64,000 nucleotides of DNA, taken from assembly GCF_003339505.1 (NCBI RefSeq), contig NZ_QPIW01000008.1, positions 176,705-240,704 of the forward strand, in the 5' to 3' direction. Position numbers and translations under genes: made by a program. This document shows, piece after piece, positions 17,438 through 26,966 of this stretch. The stretch is from Runella aurantiaca (lineage in GTDB: Bacteria > Bacteroidota > Bacteroidia > Cytophagales > Spirosomataceae). The notes under the pieces were generated by a model, which saw only the letters and a list, made by a program, of their open reading frames with translations, made no database searches and was not told the DNA's origin. Position 1 is the first letter of the stretch, and each line of letters starts with the position of its first letter.

Positions 17438-18733
17438 ATGCTTTCCCTCCTCGGTTTTGCTACTATTCTTGTCTTTTTGGGGCTTATCATGACCAAAAAA
17501 ATGTCGGTGATGACAGCTTTGGTCATTACACCCATTGTTTTTGGACTGTTGGCGGGTTTTCAGCCCAAAGAACTCGGCGATTTTGCCTTGGCGGGTATCA
17601 AGCAAGTAGCGCCAACGGGGGTACTGCTGATGTTTGCGGTGTTGTACTTTGCCACCATGCTCGATGCGGGATTGTTTGACCCCGTCATTGCGGTCATCAT
17701 TAAATCGGTAAAAGGCGACCCTTTAAAGGTAATCGTTGGGACGGCTATTTTGACCATGATTGTTCACCTCGACGGCGACGGTACGGCGACGTTTATGATT
17801 GTGTTGTCGGCATTTTTGCCCATTTACAAACAACTGAAAATCAACCGAAAAATCTTGGCGAGCATCGTTGCATTAAGCGTTGGGCCGTTGCATTTGGTTC
17901 CGTGGTCGGGGACGTCTGCCCGCGCCATTTCTACACTCAAAAGCGATGCCGTTCACATTTTCAACCCCAACATTCCTGCCATTATAGCAGGTATTATTTG
18001 GGTGCTTTTTGTTGCCTATTTATTTGGCCAAAAAGAAAGAAAACGACTCGGAATCATTGAGTTTGAGTACAGTCACAAAGACAATTTAAGCACAGAACAG
18101 CACCAATTACGCCGTCCCAAGTTGCTCATTATCAACGCTATCCTTACCATTGCGCTTATTGTAGCTTTGACCAAAGGGTGGATTCCTGCCCCAGTACTGT
18201 TTGTGGTAGCGAGCATGGTTGCGTTGCTTATCAACTACCCAAAACTCACTGACCAACAGAAGGTTATCAAAAGCCACGGTACCAATATATTTTTGGTATC
18301 AAGCATGATTTTTGCCGCAGGCGTCTTTTCAGGAATCTTGACGGGGGCTAAAATGATTGACGCCATGGCCAATTCTTTGGTGGCGCTCATTCCTCAACAA
18401 CACGCTAGTTGGCTGCCTACCCTGACCGCACTCACGAGTTTGCCTGCAAGCATTCTTTTTACACCTGATGCCTATTACTTTGGCGTGGTTCCTATTTTGA
18501 GCCAAACCGCTACCCAATTTGGGCTAGACCCACTAGAAATTGGGCGAGCAGCGTTGCTAGGGCAAATGACCGTCGGCTTTCCCATCAGTCCGCTCACGGC
18601 TTCTACGTTTCTGCTGGTTGGCCTTGCCGAGGTGGATTTAGGTGAACACCAACGCCATACGTTTTTCTGGGCGTGGGGCACTACGATTGTGATGACGTTG
18701 ATTGCGCTGTTAACGGGGTCGATTCATCTGTAA
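17438..18733 (+). CDS. CitMHS-family organic-acid transporter
   Basis: A 431-aa polytopic membrane protein with about 12 hydrophobic segments. 'MTIVHLDGDGTATFMIVLSAF' and 'GPLHLVPWSGTSARAI' are the conserved loops of the CitMHS citrate-metal:proton symporter family. It imports citrate or a related carboxylate at the inner membrane. It follows the sulfatase after 18 bp and precedes a transposase remnant and the AtuA-like pair, so it may carry an acid product of the same pathway (inference). Substrate assignment by family only. Confidence 0.87.
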   Translation: MLSLLGFATILVFLGLIMTKKMSVMTALVITPIVFGLLAGFQPKELGDFALAGIKQVAPTGVLLMFAVLYFATMLDAGLFDPVIAVIIKSVKGDPLKVIVGTAILTMIVHLDGDGTATFMIVLSAFLPIYKQLKINRKILASIVALSVGPLHLVPWSGTSARAISTLKSDAVHIFNPNIPAIIAGIIWVLFVAYLFGQKERKRLGIIEFEYSHKDNLSTEQHQLRRPKLLIINAILTIALIVALTKGWIPAPVLFVVASMVALLINYPKLTDQQKVIKSHGTNIFLVSSMIFAAGVFSGILTGAKMIDAMANSLVALIPQQHASWLPTLTALTSLPASILFTPDAYYFGVVPILSQTATQFGLDPLEIGRAALLGQMTVGFPISPLTASTFLLVGLAEVDLGEHQRHTFFWAWGTTIVMTLIALLTGSIHL

Positions 18734-18734
18734 A

Positions 18735-19070
18735 ATGATTGCCGTAATGAGGGAAAAATTTCAAAATAAATACCGTATTGCATCGGCACGTGCATCGTGG
18801 TGGGATTATGGGTGGAATGGCGCTTATTTTATTACCATTTGTACTAAAAATCGCGAGCACTTTTTTGGTAAAATTGTCGATAGTAAAATGCAATTATCAT
18901 CCATCGGTGTTCTGGCCGACGTATTTTGGCACGAGATTAAAAACCATGCAAAAAATGTTGAATTAGGCGCATTTGTGGTTATGTCAATTCATATCCATGG
19001 GATTTTAATTCTGGATAAACCTGATAATGAATCGTTTATCAATGGTAGCGTCGTCCATAACGGGCAATAA
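18735..19070 (+). pseudogene. truncated RAYT (REP-associated Y1 transposase) remnant
   Basis: A 111-aa product aligns by eye with the N-terminal part of REP-associated tyrosine transposases: 'NGAYFITICTKNREHFFGKI', 'IGVLADVFWHEI' and the metal-binding HUH motif in 'VVMSIHIHGILIL'. Full-length members continue with the helix carrying the catalytic tyrosine, which is missing here: the frame ends after 'SVVHNGQ', 6 bp before the AtuA-like gene. It starts 1 bp after the CitMHS stop, so it is read through by the operon. Probably inactive. Confidence 0.75.
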
Positions 19071-19076
19071 ATAAAA

Positions 19077-20435
19077 ATGAAAAATCAAATCAGAATAGGT
19101 TGCGGGGCAGGTTTTTCGGGTGATAGATTAGAACCTGCCATGATTTTGGCCGAACGAGGAAATTTAGATTATTTGGTGTTGGAATGTTTGGCCGAACGTA
19201 CGATTGCTCTTGCCCAAAAACGAAAACTTGCCGACCCCACCAAAGGCTACGACCCGTTATTGGAACGTCGTATCGAAGGGTTATTGCCCATTTTGGTTAA
19301 AAATAACGTTCGCCTCATTACCAACATGGGGGCCGCCAACCCCATGGAAGGGGCAAAGAAAATTGTCGAAATTGCTAATAAACAAAGAATTCCTGTAAAA
19401 GTAGCGGCCGTCATCGGCGACGAGTTGAGTGATAAGTTAAAAGAGATGAGTGATGATATTTTTAAGTTCAATAACGAAAACTTTGCTGTTGAACTAATAA
19501 AAAAACACTTATCCCCCAGCGCTCATCTCTCCCCGCTCATTTCTGCCAATGCGTACATGGGTGTAGAAGCGATTTTGGAAGCGTTACAATCAGACGCAAA
19601 TATCATTATTACGGGACGAGTGGCTGACCCATCGTTGTTTTTGGCTCCCATGATTCATGAGTTTGGTTGGGCTACCGACAATTACAATCTGCTAGGACAA
19701 GGAACGGTTGTAGGGCATTTGTTGGAATGTGCGGGGCAAATAACGGGTGGTTATTTTGCCGACCCAATCACAAAGCCTGTGGCAGATATGGACACTTTGG
19801 GGCACCCCTTTGCCGATGTTTTTGCCGATGGTTCGGCCATCATTAGCAAGGTAGAAGGTACGGGTGGAGTCGTTAATCTAGCTACGGTCAAAGAACAATT
19901 ATTGTACGAAGTCGTCAATCCTTTTGCCTATCTCACTCCCGATGTTTCGGCCAATTTTACCACGGTTAAATTGGAAGAGATTGCCGAAAACCAAGTCAAA
20001 GTATGGGGTGGAACAGGCCAAGAGAAACCCCCAACCCTCAAAGTAAGCGTGGGGTATCAGGCAGGTTTTCTGGGTGAAGGCGAAATTTCATACGCAGGCC
20101 ACTGTGCACTCGCTCGGGCAATATTGGCTGGGGAAACGCTAGAAAAAAGACTCAAAGCCGATTTTCCTGATTTGCGAACGGATTATGTCGGTGTTTCGGC
20201 CATTCATCGAACCGATTTTGAGCACCAAATTGAACCTTATGAAGTGAGATTACGCCTAGCGGCCAACGCCGATACCGCTCAAAAAGCCGCCTTGATTGGT
20301 GAAGAAGTAGAAGCCCTTTACACCAATGGCCCGGCAGGTGGCGGCGGTGCCAGAAAATACGTCACCGAACTCGTCGGCATTGTATCGGTTTTGGTGGATA
20401 GAAAAAAAGTGATTCCAGAAGTGATAATATTTTGA
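19077..20435 (+). CDS. AtuA-like protein (DUF1446)
   Basis: A 452-aa cytoplasmic protein. 'IRIGCGAGFSGDRLEPA', 'LDYLVLECLAERTIAL', 'NMGAANPMEG', 'ITGRVADPSLFLAPM' and 'GAGGARKYV'-type C-terminal glycines match the acyclic-terpene-utilisation AtuA / DUF1446 family. AtuA is needed for citronellol growth in Pseudomonas, but its biochemical function is not established. The homologue here keeps the whole family core. The next gene overlaps its reading frame by a few bases and encodes the partner domain that is fused at the C-terminus in some species. Confidence 0.85.
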   Translation: MKNQIRIGCGAGFSGDRLEPAMILAERGNLDYLVLECLAERTIALAQKRKLADPTKGYDPLLERRIEGLLPILVKNNVRLITNMGAANPMEGAKKIVEIANKQRIPVKVAAVIGDELSDKLKEMSDDIFKFNNENFAVELIKKHLSPSAHLSPLISANAYMGVEAILEALQSDANIIITGRVADPSLFLAPMIHEFGWATDNYNLLGQGTVVGHLLECAGQITGGYFADPITKPVADMDTLGHPFADVFADGSAIISKVEGTGGVVNLATVKEQLLYEVVNPFAYLTPDVSANFTTVKLEEIAENQVKVWGGTGQEKPPTLKVSVGYQAGFLGEGEISYAGHCALARAILAGETLEKRLKADFPDLRTDYVGVSAIHRTDFEHQIEPYEVRLRLAANADTAQKAALIGEEVEALYTNGPAGGGGARKYVTELVGIVSVLVDRKKVIPEVIIF

Positions 20436-20437
20436 AT

Positions 20438-20743
20438 ATGAAACTCTACCACATCGCCCACAGCCGCGCAGGAGATAAAGGCAATATCTCTACCCTCTCG
20501 CTGATTCCGTATGATGCAAAAGATTATGAACTTTTGTGCCAAAAAGTAACGGCAGCAAGAGTGAAAGAACATTTAAAAGAAATCGTTTTTGGTGAAATTT
20601 TACGGTACGAAATGCCTAATATTTCGTCGTTGTTGTTTGTTTGTCAAGATGCCTTATTGACAGGCGTAACGACCTCATTATCAATAGATACCCACGGAAA
20701 AGCGTTAAGTTATGCGTTGTTAGAAATGGAGATTGAGTCATAG
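20438..20743 (+). CDS. AtuA-associated ferredoxin-fold protein
   Basis: About 101 aa from the ATG at 20438, 2 bp after the AtuA-like stop. 'MKLYHIAHSRAGDKGNISTLSLIPY' and 'LLFVCQDALLTGVTTSLSIDTHGK' are typical of the small domain that follows DUF1446 as a separate gene or a C-terminal fusion. The pair probably forms one functional unit. The next gene is convergent, with only 1 bp between the stop codons. Confidence 0.82.
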   Translation: MKLYHIAHSRAGDKGNISTLSLIPYDAKDYELLCQKVTAARVKEHLKEIVFGEILRYEMPNISSLLFVCQDALLTGVTTSLSIDTHGKALSYALLEMEIES

Positions 20744-20744
20744 T

Positions 20745-21941
20745 TTACTTCATCCTGAATAAAATCACAAAAGCCGAAAGGGCGGTCAAACCACCGACGC
20801 CAACGATGGATGCATCAATCCCCAACGAATCGGCGATGATACCCGTGAGCAAAGCCCCGATGGCATAGCCTAAATCTCGCCAAAATCGAAAAGTACCCAG
20901 ACTTTCGGCACGTTGGAGGGGACTGGTATAATCTGAAATGGCGTTCAGAAAAGTGGGATAAACCAGTGCCGTTCCCATGCCTAAAAATATTCCAATCAGG
21001 GTGAATTGGAGAAAATTATTGGCCCAAATCAACGCCACGATACCAGCCGCTTGGAGGAGCATTCCCCAAAACAGGAGCATTTTCTTGGCGTAAATGTCAG
21101 AAAGTTTGCCAGTAACCAACTGACTCAACCCCCAAACCGAGGGGTAAACGGCGGTCAAAATGCCGATTTGGGCGGGGGTGAAGTGCTTGGTTAGCAGAAG
21201 CAACGGCAATATTCCCCAAATCATGCCGTCGTTGAGGTTGTTGATTAGACCCGCTTGGGTGATTGCACTCAATGATTTATGACGAAAAGTAGTATCCCAA
21301 AACGGACTTCTCAATGTTGGGATACTACTTTTTTGGTTTTCCTTAGAAACATGCTGACGCGTATCTTTGACAAACAATAAAGTCAGGACTAAACCCACGG
21401 AGGCAAACCCAATACCCAAATAAAAAGGATACGGCCTAACTCCATAACGTTCAGCGATATAGCCCGTCAGGAAGGCCACCAGCCCTACCGAAAGATAGCC
21501 CGCAAACTCGTTGATACCGACCGCCAGTCCCCGATTTTTGTCGCCGACGAGGTCAATTTTCATCATCACCGCAGCACTCCAACTCAACCCCTGATTTATA
21601 CCTAACAGGATATTGCCAAGCACAATCCATGACCAACTGGGCGCATAAATCAGAATAAAAGGCACGGGTAAGGCAAACAGCCACCCTATCACCAATAGCC
21701 TTTTTCGTCCCAACGAGTTGGCGAGTTTACCCGTAAAATAGTTAACAATGGCTTTTGTAATGCCAAACGTAACGATGAATGATAAAAGCGCGGTTTTGGA
21801 AGCGATGCCAAATTCTTGTTCGGCGAGTTGCGGCAAAATCGAGCGCTCCAGCCCAATCATGCCGCCCACAAAGGCATTAATGATGACCAAAAGGGCAAAC
21901 TGCCGTCCATTTTCTTTGAGTCCTAATTGAATGGTTTCCAT
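20745..21941 (-). CDS. MFS transporter
   Basis: A 398-aa protein with about 12 hydrophobic helices and major-facilitator loop motifs ('NYFTGKLANSLGRKRLLVIG' between TM2 and TM3, 'VTGKLSDIYAKKMLL' in the second half). 'GGMIGLERSILPQLAEQEFG' near the N-terminus is common in a Bacteroidota/cyanobacterial efflux-type subgroup. Substrate unknown. It is transcribed towards the AtuA pair and away from the Crp/Fnr gene's end; that gene lies upstream in the same direction, 86 bp away. Confidence 0.85.
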   Translation of the reverse strand: METIQLGLKENGRQFALLVIINAFVGGMIGLERSILPQLAEQEFGIASKTALLSFIVTFGITKAIVNYFTGKLANSLGRKRLLVIGWLFALPVPFILIYAPSWSWIVLGNILLGINQGLSWSAAVMMKIDLVGDKNRGLAVGINEFAGYLSVGLVAFLTGYIAERYGVRPYPFYLGIGFASVGLVLTLLFVKDTRQHVSKENQKSSIPTLRSPFWDTTFRHKSLSAITQAGLINNLNDGMIWGILPLLLLTKHFTPAQIGILTAVYPSVWGLSQLVTGKLSDIYAKKMLLFWGMLLQAAGIVALIWANNFLQFTLIGIFLGMGTALVYPTFLNAISDYTSPLQRAESLGTFRFWRDLGYAIGALLTGIIADSLGIDASIVGVGGLTALSAFVILFRMK

Positions 21942-22027
21942 GCAGAGATGTTAATTTCCCCACAAAGGTCAGCCCCTAAAAAACGGATTCCTTTTACATT
22001 TGTTAAATAATCGAAACGACCATGAGG

Positions 22028-22594
22028 CTATTTGAGGGTGGCGCGAATCCGACTGAGGCTCACTTGCGTAATGCCCAGATAAGACGCAATATATTTGAGC
22101 GGCACGCGTCGTAGGAAGTCGGGGGCTTCGTGAAGCAGGGCTGAATAGCGTTCTTCGGCGGTATGAAATTGCAGACTTTCCATGCGATTTACGGTTTCGA
22201 CGTAGCCTTTTTCGAAGATTTTCCGAAAGAGGCGCTCAATGGACGGGTGAATATCGTAGAGTCTGAAAAGTTGGGTTGCATTGATAGCAATCAGCTCCGC
22301 ATCTTCAATGATTTGGATGGCCTTACGCGACGGTTTGGTCGTAAAAAGACTCTCTACGCGGGCAATAATGCTGTTTTCAAAAGAGAATGACTCCGTGATG
22401 TCGATGCCGTCTTTGTAATAATAAATACGTGCAATACCCTTTTTTACAAAGTAAATGGTGCGGCAGGTATGCCCGATGGGTTGTAATTCTTCGTTTTTTT
22501 TGAGGTGAACCACCGAACATATCTCCCGAATCGCGTCTTGCGCATCGGTCGAGAGGGGTTGAAATTGAGCAAAAAAGCGAAAAAGTGTCTCCAT
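22028..22594 (-). CDS. Crp/Fnr-family regulator
   Basis: I prefer the ATG at 22594 (METLFRFFAQF); a longer GTG start adds hydrophobic, non-family sequence. The 188-aa protein has an N-terminal cyclic-nucleotide-binding-like beta barrel ('VVHLKKNEELQPIGHTCRTIYFVKKGIARIYYY', split here by family strands) and a short C-terminal HTH ('PLKYIASYLGITQVSLSRIRATLK'). The degenerate barrel lacks the Arg/Ser pair of cAMP binders, as is usual in Bacteroidota Crp-like proteins. Possibly controls the MFS gene downstream or the K+ channel that starts divergently at 22790. Confidence 0.82.
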   Translation of the reverse strand: METLFRFFAQFQPLSTDAQDAIREICSVVHLKKNEELQPIGHTCRTIYFVKKGIARIYYYKDGIDITESFSFENSIIARVESLFTTKPSRKAIQIIEDAELIAINATQLFRLYDIHPSIERLFRKIFEKGYVETVNRMESLQFHTAEERYSALLHEAPDFLRRVPLKYIASYLGITQVSLSRIRATLK

Positions 22595-22789
22595 TTTGTA
22601 AAGATAATGGAAGGAGCCAAATGTGTGAACAAAGAAGAAATTGCAGAACTGGAATAACCATTGAAGATGCACTCATTGGACCGTAAAATAGAAAAATAAG
22701 CACTTTTTCGGAGGGATAAAGTAGATAATGGAGTGGATTGGTGTTTTATTTTTAATGAAAGAAATTCGAACATTTATCATTATTTCACG

Positions 22790-23467
22790 ATGAAAGAAGC
22801 AGATACCCCCCGACCTAAAAACAGATTAGGACTTTTAAATTTGCTGGTGCTGGTGCTTTCCATTTATGTTTTAGGCGCACTGACCATTGATACGGTTTAT
22901 GTGTTGCCAAAAGAAACATCATTGTTACTAAACTACATCGACAATACCATTTGCGTTTTTTTCTTTATGGAATTCTGCATTCGGTTTTATCAGGCCGAAA
23001 ACAAACGAAAGTTTATGCGTTGGGGCTGGATTGACCTCATTTCCAGCATTCCGATGGTTGATTTTTTACGCGCTGGAAGGCTCCTGCGGCTCATCAGGTT
23101 GCTGCGCCTCATTCGCGCTTTTCGGTCTATTCATCAGTTGCTTCACCACCTTTTTCACAACAAAGCGCAGGGGGCGTTCACTTCCGTTTCCATTCTTGCG
23201 GTTTTGCTGATTATTTTTTCGGCCATCGGTATTTTGCAGGTTGAAAAAGACCCCAACAGCAACATCAAAACCGCCGAAGATGCCCTTTGGTGGGCGTATG
23301 TTACCATCACAACCGTAGGCTACGGCGATAAATACCCCGTCACGACCGAGGGGCGGCTGATTGCCGTGGTTTTAATGACGGGTGGGGTAGGCCTTTTTGG
23401 GACTTTCACGGCCTATGTTGCATCATGGTTTGTCATTCATCCTACGGATAAGGAGGAAGAGAAGTAA
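22790..23467 (+). CDS. voltage-gated-type potassium channel
   Basis: The ATG at 22790 gives a 225-aa protein with six membrane segments. The S4-like helix 'RAGRLLRLIRLLRLIRAFR' has arginines at every third position, a voltage-sensor pattern. The pore loop carries the K+ selectivity filter TTVGYGD followed by S6 ('IAVVLMTGGVGLFGTFTAYV'). It is shorter than KvAP but has the same plan, with almost no cytoplasmic C-terminal domain. Divergent from the Crp/Fnr gene (195-bp spacer) and convergent with the GH3 gene 23 bp downstream. Confidence 0.9.
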   Translation: MKEADTPRPKNRLGLLNLLVLVLSIYVLGALTIDTVYVLPKETSLLLNYIDNTICVFFFMEFCIRFYQAENKRKFMRWGWIDLISSIPMVDFLRAGRLLRLIRLLRLIRAFRSIHQLLHHLFHNKAQGAFTSVSILAVLLIIFSAIGILQVEKDPNSNIKTAEDALWWAYVTITTVGYGDKYPVTTEGRLIAVVLMTGGVGLFGTFTAYVASWFVIHPTDKEEEK

Positions 23468-23490
23468 TTATGCAAAATAGACTTTTCAAG

Positions 23491-25530
23491 TTAATAGCTC
23501 AACCCATCCCCAAATTTAAAGAGTGCGTAGCCCTTGTTTTCGAGATGACCCGGTACGTCTGACTTGTTTTCGACCACGGCCTGTTCAGAAATGGGCGTCG
23601 AAAACGGCATCTTGCCGGTGGGCTTAAAAGCACCGCTTATGATGTCAATCAGGGCGTCGGTTGTGGTGCCGAAGGTAGCCAAAACGGTCTTAGTATTATC
23701 CATGTCTAATTCATTAACCACCCACGGACTGGTATAATTGATAGCCACAATGGTGGGTTTGCTTTTGATCAATTCATTGACGTGCGCCACGTCGATTTTG
23801 TTTTTGGAAAGGCTCAATTCAATCGGCTTGCCAGCGGAACTGAACAGACTTCCGCCGCTTGGAATCAACCACAGCAGTACCGCATCGGCTTCTTCTTTGG
23901 TGGCTACAAACTCAATCGTGGGGTGGGTAGAGGTGGGTTTATAGACCGTTACTGGGTTGGGCGTGCGTCCGTTGTTGCAATAGGTTTCAAAATAAACTTT
24001 TGTGCGTCGTGCCGTGGTTTGGGCTTTTAGTGGTAGCAGTTTAGCGTCGTTGCGGAGTAGTACGATGGATTTGCGCAAGGCCAAATCACCTTTTTTCTGA
24101 AATTCGGCATTGCCTACTATTTTAGGGGCGGCATTGGTGTCCACGTACGGATTCTCAAAAAGGCCCAGTTCAAATTTCTCTTTCAATAATCGGCTGATAG
24201 ATTCGTTGATTCGCTCTTCTTTTACCAAGCCTTTTTTGACCGTTTCCAACAAAATAGCGGGGTCGGCGCCGCCCGAAAAAATATCAACGCCTGCGTCGAT
24301 GGCTTTTTGGTAGCGTTCAACAATCGTGAGGTTTTCTACGCCCCAAGGCATCATATCAATGGGGCCGGTATCGGAGTTGATAATGCCTTTGAAACCCAGT
24401 TTTTTGCGTAATAAGTCATTGATAATGGCCTTGTTGTACGAAAACCCAACGGCTTCCATACTCTTGTCTTTGGGGGCCGAATAGTACGGCATGATGGAAG
24501 AAGTGCCTGCTTCTATGGCCGCTTTGAAAGGCTTCAAGTGGTATTCAAACATCCCGCCCGGATAATGCGCAAATTTGCCCCAATCAAAGTGTGAGTCCTG
24601 TCCATCGACCTGTGGACCGCCACCGGGGAAGTGTTTTGTGGTCATAGCGACCGAGTTTTTGCCGAGTTTGGTGCCTTGAAAACCCAGCACAATTTCGCAA
24701 ATCATGTTGGCCGACAAATCGGCATCTTCGCCAAAAGTGCCTTCCACGCGATGCCAGCGGGGTTCGGTGGCCAAATCAGCCATGTACATATAGCCTTTGC
24801 GCAAGCCCACCGCCGACCATTCTTGGGCGGCAATTTCGGCAAATTCACGGGTCAGTTTCAAATCTCGCATGGCCGCCATGCCCAATTCACCCGGCCATTT
24901 AGAAAATACCGTGGTGCCCACACTCAAGCCGACAGAGGCGTCAATCGTTATGTGGTTGCGTGGGTTTGACGCAACAATGGCAGGAATCCCCAAACGGGAG
25001 GTTTCGCACAACGCCTGTAAATTATTGGCCCACTCAGCCATGATTTTGGCAGAGGTATTGGCCCGTAAAATAAAATGACGCAGGTGGAAATTCATTATCC
25101 CTTTGGTAGTACCCGCCGCCGACATCATTGGCGTTGGCAAAGGCTTGCGGGTAAACATATTATTCGGTTGTACTAAATCTTCTTCATTGAAATCACTCGT
25201 AATTTCTCCCCTTGTTGCATTGGCCTGAAACGCCTGATCGCCTTTCAAACGCGTTGTACTGATAATCATAAAGCCGATTTTTTCCTCCATCGTCATCTGA
25301 GAAATCAAGTCGTTGATTCTGACCTCGTTGGACAATCGCCAGTCTTCGTATTTGTCGAGGTTACCGTTTTTGTTTAAATCTTTGAACTGTAATCCGTTAA
25401 CGGTCAGTAACTTTGCTGAACGGAATCCGAGAGACGGCTGGGTTTTGACCTGCGCCCAAACCGCGCTGGAAGCAAACAGCAGTGCGCTCAACTGAAGCCA
25501 TAGCGTGGAAAGCAATTTAGTAGATTTCAT
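23491..25530 (-). CDS. GH3 glycoside hydrolase, secreted
   Basis: A 679-aa protein with a signal peptide (MKSTKLLSTLWLQLSALLFASSAVWA). 'GLQFKDLNKNGNLDKYEDWRLS' is a Ca-binding-like N-terminal extension frequent in Bacteroidota GH3 enzymes. The (beta/alpha)8 domain contains 'TKHFPGGGP' and 'GFKGIINSDTG', in which D387 should be the nucleophile; the second alpha/beta domain ends with 'KPTGKMPFSTP'. It cleaves a beta-linked glucoside or related glycoside in the periplasm. Shares a 288-bp divergent spacer with a LacI gene that probably regulates it. Close to the GH3 at 45074, which has the same N-terminal extension. Confidence 0.9.
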   Translation of the reverse strand: MKSTKLLSTLWLQLSALLFASSAVWAQVKTQPSLGFRSAKLLTVNGLQFKDLNKNGNLDKYEDWRLSNEVRINDLISQMTMEEKIGFMIISTTRLKGDQAFQANATRGEITSDFNEEDLVQPNNMFTRKPLPTPMMSAAGTTKGIMNFHLRHFILRANTSAKIMAEWANNLQALCETSRLGIPAIVASNPRNHITIDASVGLSVGTTVFSKWPGELGMAAMRDLKLTREFAEIAAQEWSAVGLRKGYMYMADLATEPRWHRVEGTFGEDADLSANMICEIVLGFQGTKLGKNSVAMTTKHFPGGGPQVDGQDSHFDWGKFAHYPGGMFEYHLKPFKAAIEAGTSSIMPYYSAPKDKSMEAVGFSYNKAIINDLLRKKLGFKGIINSDTGPIDMMPWGVENLTIVERYQKAIDAGVDIFSGGADPAILLETVKKGLVKEERINESISRLLKEKFELGLFENPYVDTNAAPKIVGNAEFQKKGDLALRKSIVLLRNDAKLLPLKAQTTARRTKVYFETYCNNGRTPNPVTVYKPTSTHPTIEFVATKEEADAVLLWLIPSGGSLFSSAGKPIELSLSKNKIDVAHVNELIKSKPTIVAINYTSPWVVNELDMDNTKTVLATFGTTTDALIDIISGAFKPTGKMPFSTPISEQAVVENKSDVPGHLENKGYALFKFGDGLSY

Positions 25531-25684
25531 AGGTTATGCGTTTTTGAAGTTAAGGTTTAGTTAAGTATAATTAAACCAAGGTACAGTTCGATCGATTGGT
25601 GAGTTTATCCCACTTTTTTTGTTGATTTTATGTCTATTAGAATGTATTTACAAGAAAAGATACGTTTATTTTTGAAAATCTTAA

Positions 25685-25710
25685 CGCAAACGTTCCCGAA
25701 AACGATTGCA
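25685..25710. promoter_or_regulatory. candidate LacI-type operator sites
   Basis: The spacer between the GH3 gene and the LacI gene contains CGCAAACGTTCCCG (25685-25698) overlapping CGAAAACGATTGCA (25697-25710). Both have the AACG core typical of LacI-family operators and sit about 110-155 bp from the two starts. They are imperfect palindromes, so this is a tentative call. The rest of the 25531-25818 spacer shows nothing else recognisable. Confidence 0.35.
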
Positions 25711-25818
25711 CTAACCAGAACATTTCAATAAAAAATGTAAAAATACCTAACTGCCTTGTTGTACTTAGTTTTTGCCTGATTTGGAGGGGAATATGACTTT
25801 TTTAAGATTGTACCCAAA

Positions 25819-26838
25819 ATGAAAAAAACAACCATCAAAGATATTGCCCGCGAACTCAACGTCTCGACCTCAACGGTTTCGAGGGCGTTGCGGGATAGCT
25901 ATGAAATCGGAGCTGAGACCAAACAGCGGGTCTTGGAACTGGCACAACGGCTGGACTATACGCCCGACCCCGTAGCGTTGAGCCTGTTGAGTAGCCACAG
26001 TAACGACATTGGGGTGATTGTACCCGACATTTCCAATCCTTTTTTTGCCTTAGTGATTGCAGGTATTGAAGATGTGGCTTTTGCCCAAGGCTACCACGTG
26101 GTGATTTATCAAAGTCACGACAACTACGAACGTGAGGTGATGAACGTTAGGCATATTGCCAATCGCCGTAAAGATGGGATGTTGGTTTCGTTGGCTACCG
26201 GAACCCAAGATTATGCTCATTTTAAAGCCCTTCACGAGCAAGGATTCCCCATTGTGTTTTTTGACCGTATTTGTGACGAAATAGATACCCATAAAGTATC
26301 GGTAGATGATTTTGAAGGGGCCTATCAAGCTACTGAGCACTTGATAAAACAGGGCTGTAAAACAATCGCGCATATCTCTGGGCCGCCCAATTTGCTCATC
26401 AGCCGCCGTCGATTGCACGGCTATCGGTCGGCGTTGCTTGACTATAAAATACCCATTGTGGAGGACATCATTATGTCGTCTGAATACAACTCGCAGGAAG
26501 CCCTCGCTATCACGCGTAGGTTGCTGAGTAGCTCGGTCAAAGTAGACGGAATTTTTGCCTCCAGCGACAATATCGCCATCGGTTCTCATGCCGCCATTAC
26601 AGAAGCAGGATTGTCCATGCCGCACGATATTGCGCTGATTGGGTTTTCGGATTTGCCCATTACTGGGCTGCTCAATCCTCCCTTGAGTACCGTAGCGCAG
26701 CCTGCGTTTGAGATGGGGCGCTCGGCGGCTGAACTGCTGATTAATCTGATCAAAAATCCCAAAGATGACAGGGTTTCGATTTCCAATGTTTTGAGAACGG
26801 GTTTGGTCGTCAGAGAGTCATCCTTGAGGATTCAATAA
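25819..26838 (+). CDS. LacI-family regulator
   Basis: A 339-aa protein with an N-terminal LacI HTH ('TIKDIARELNVSTSTVSRAL', residues 4-23), a hinge-helix region, and a periplasmic-binding-protein-like sensor ('IGVIVPDISNPFFALVIAGI', 'FFDRICDEIDTHKVSVDDFEGA', 'DGIFASSDNIAIG'). It should sense a sugar or glycoside. Divergent from the GH3 gene and followed after 128 bp by the fusion esterase, so both neighbours are candidate targets. Paralogue at 33376. Confidence 0.93.
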   Translation: MKKTTIKDIARELNVSTSTVSRALRDSYEIGAETKQRVLELAQRLDYTPDPVALSLLSSHSNDIGVIVPDISNPFFALVIAGIEDVAFAQGYHVVIYQSHDNYEREVMNVRHIANRRKDGMLVSLATGTQDYAHFKALHEQGFPIVFFDRICDEIDTHKVSVDDFEGAYQATEHLIKQGCKTIAHISGPPNLLISRRRLHGYRSALLDYKIPIVEDIIMSSEYNSQEALAITRRLLSSSVKVDGIFASSDNIAIGSHAAITEAGLSMPHDIALIGFSDLPITGLLNPPLSTVAQPAFEMGRSAAELLINLIKNPKDDRVSISNVLRTGLVVRESSLRIQ

Positions 26839-26966
26839 ACTAAGTTGATTTATATCAGGCAGAATATCCCAAAATGGATTGAATTTGTCGATAATTGATT
26901 GCTTTTCCCTACAATTTTTGCTTATTTATCCGCAGTTTTGTACAAAAAAAACACCTAAAACTACCA

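Noticed and set aside
24631..25078. Plus-strand frames opposite the GH3 gene
   Set aside because: They are antisense shadows of a strongly conserved GH3 coding sequence.
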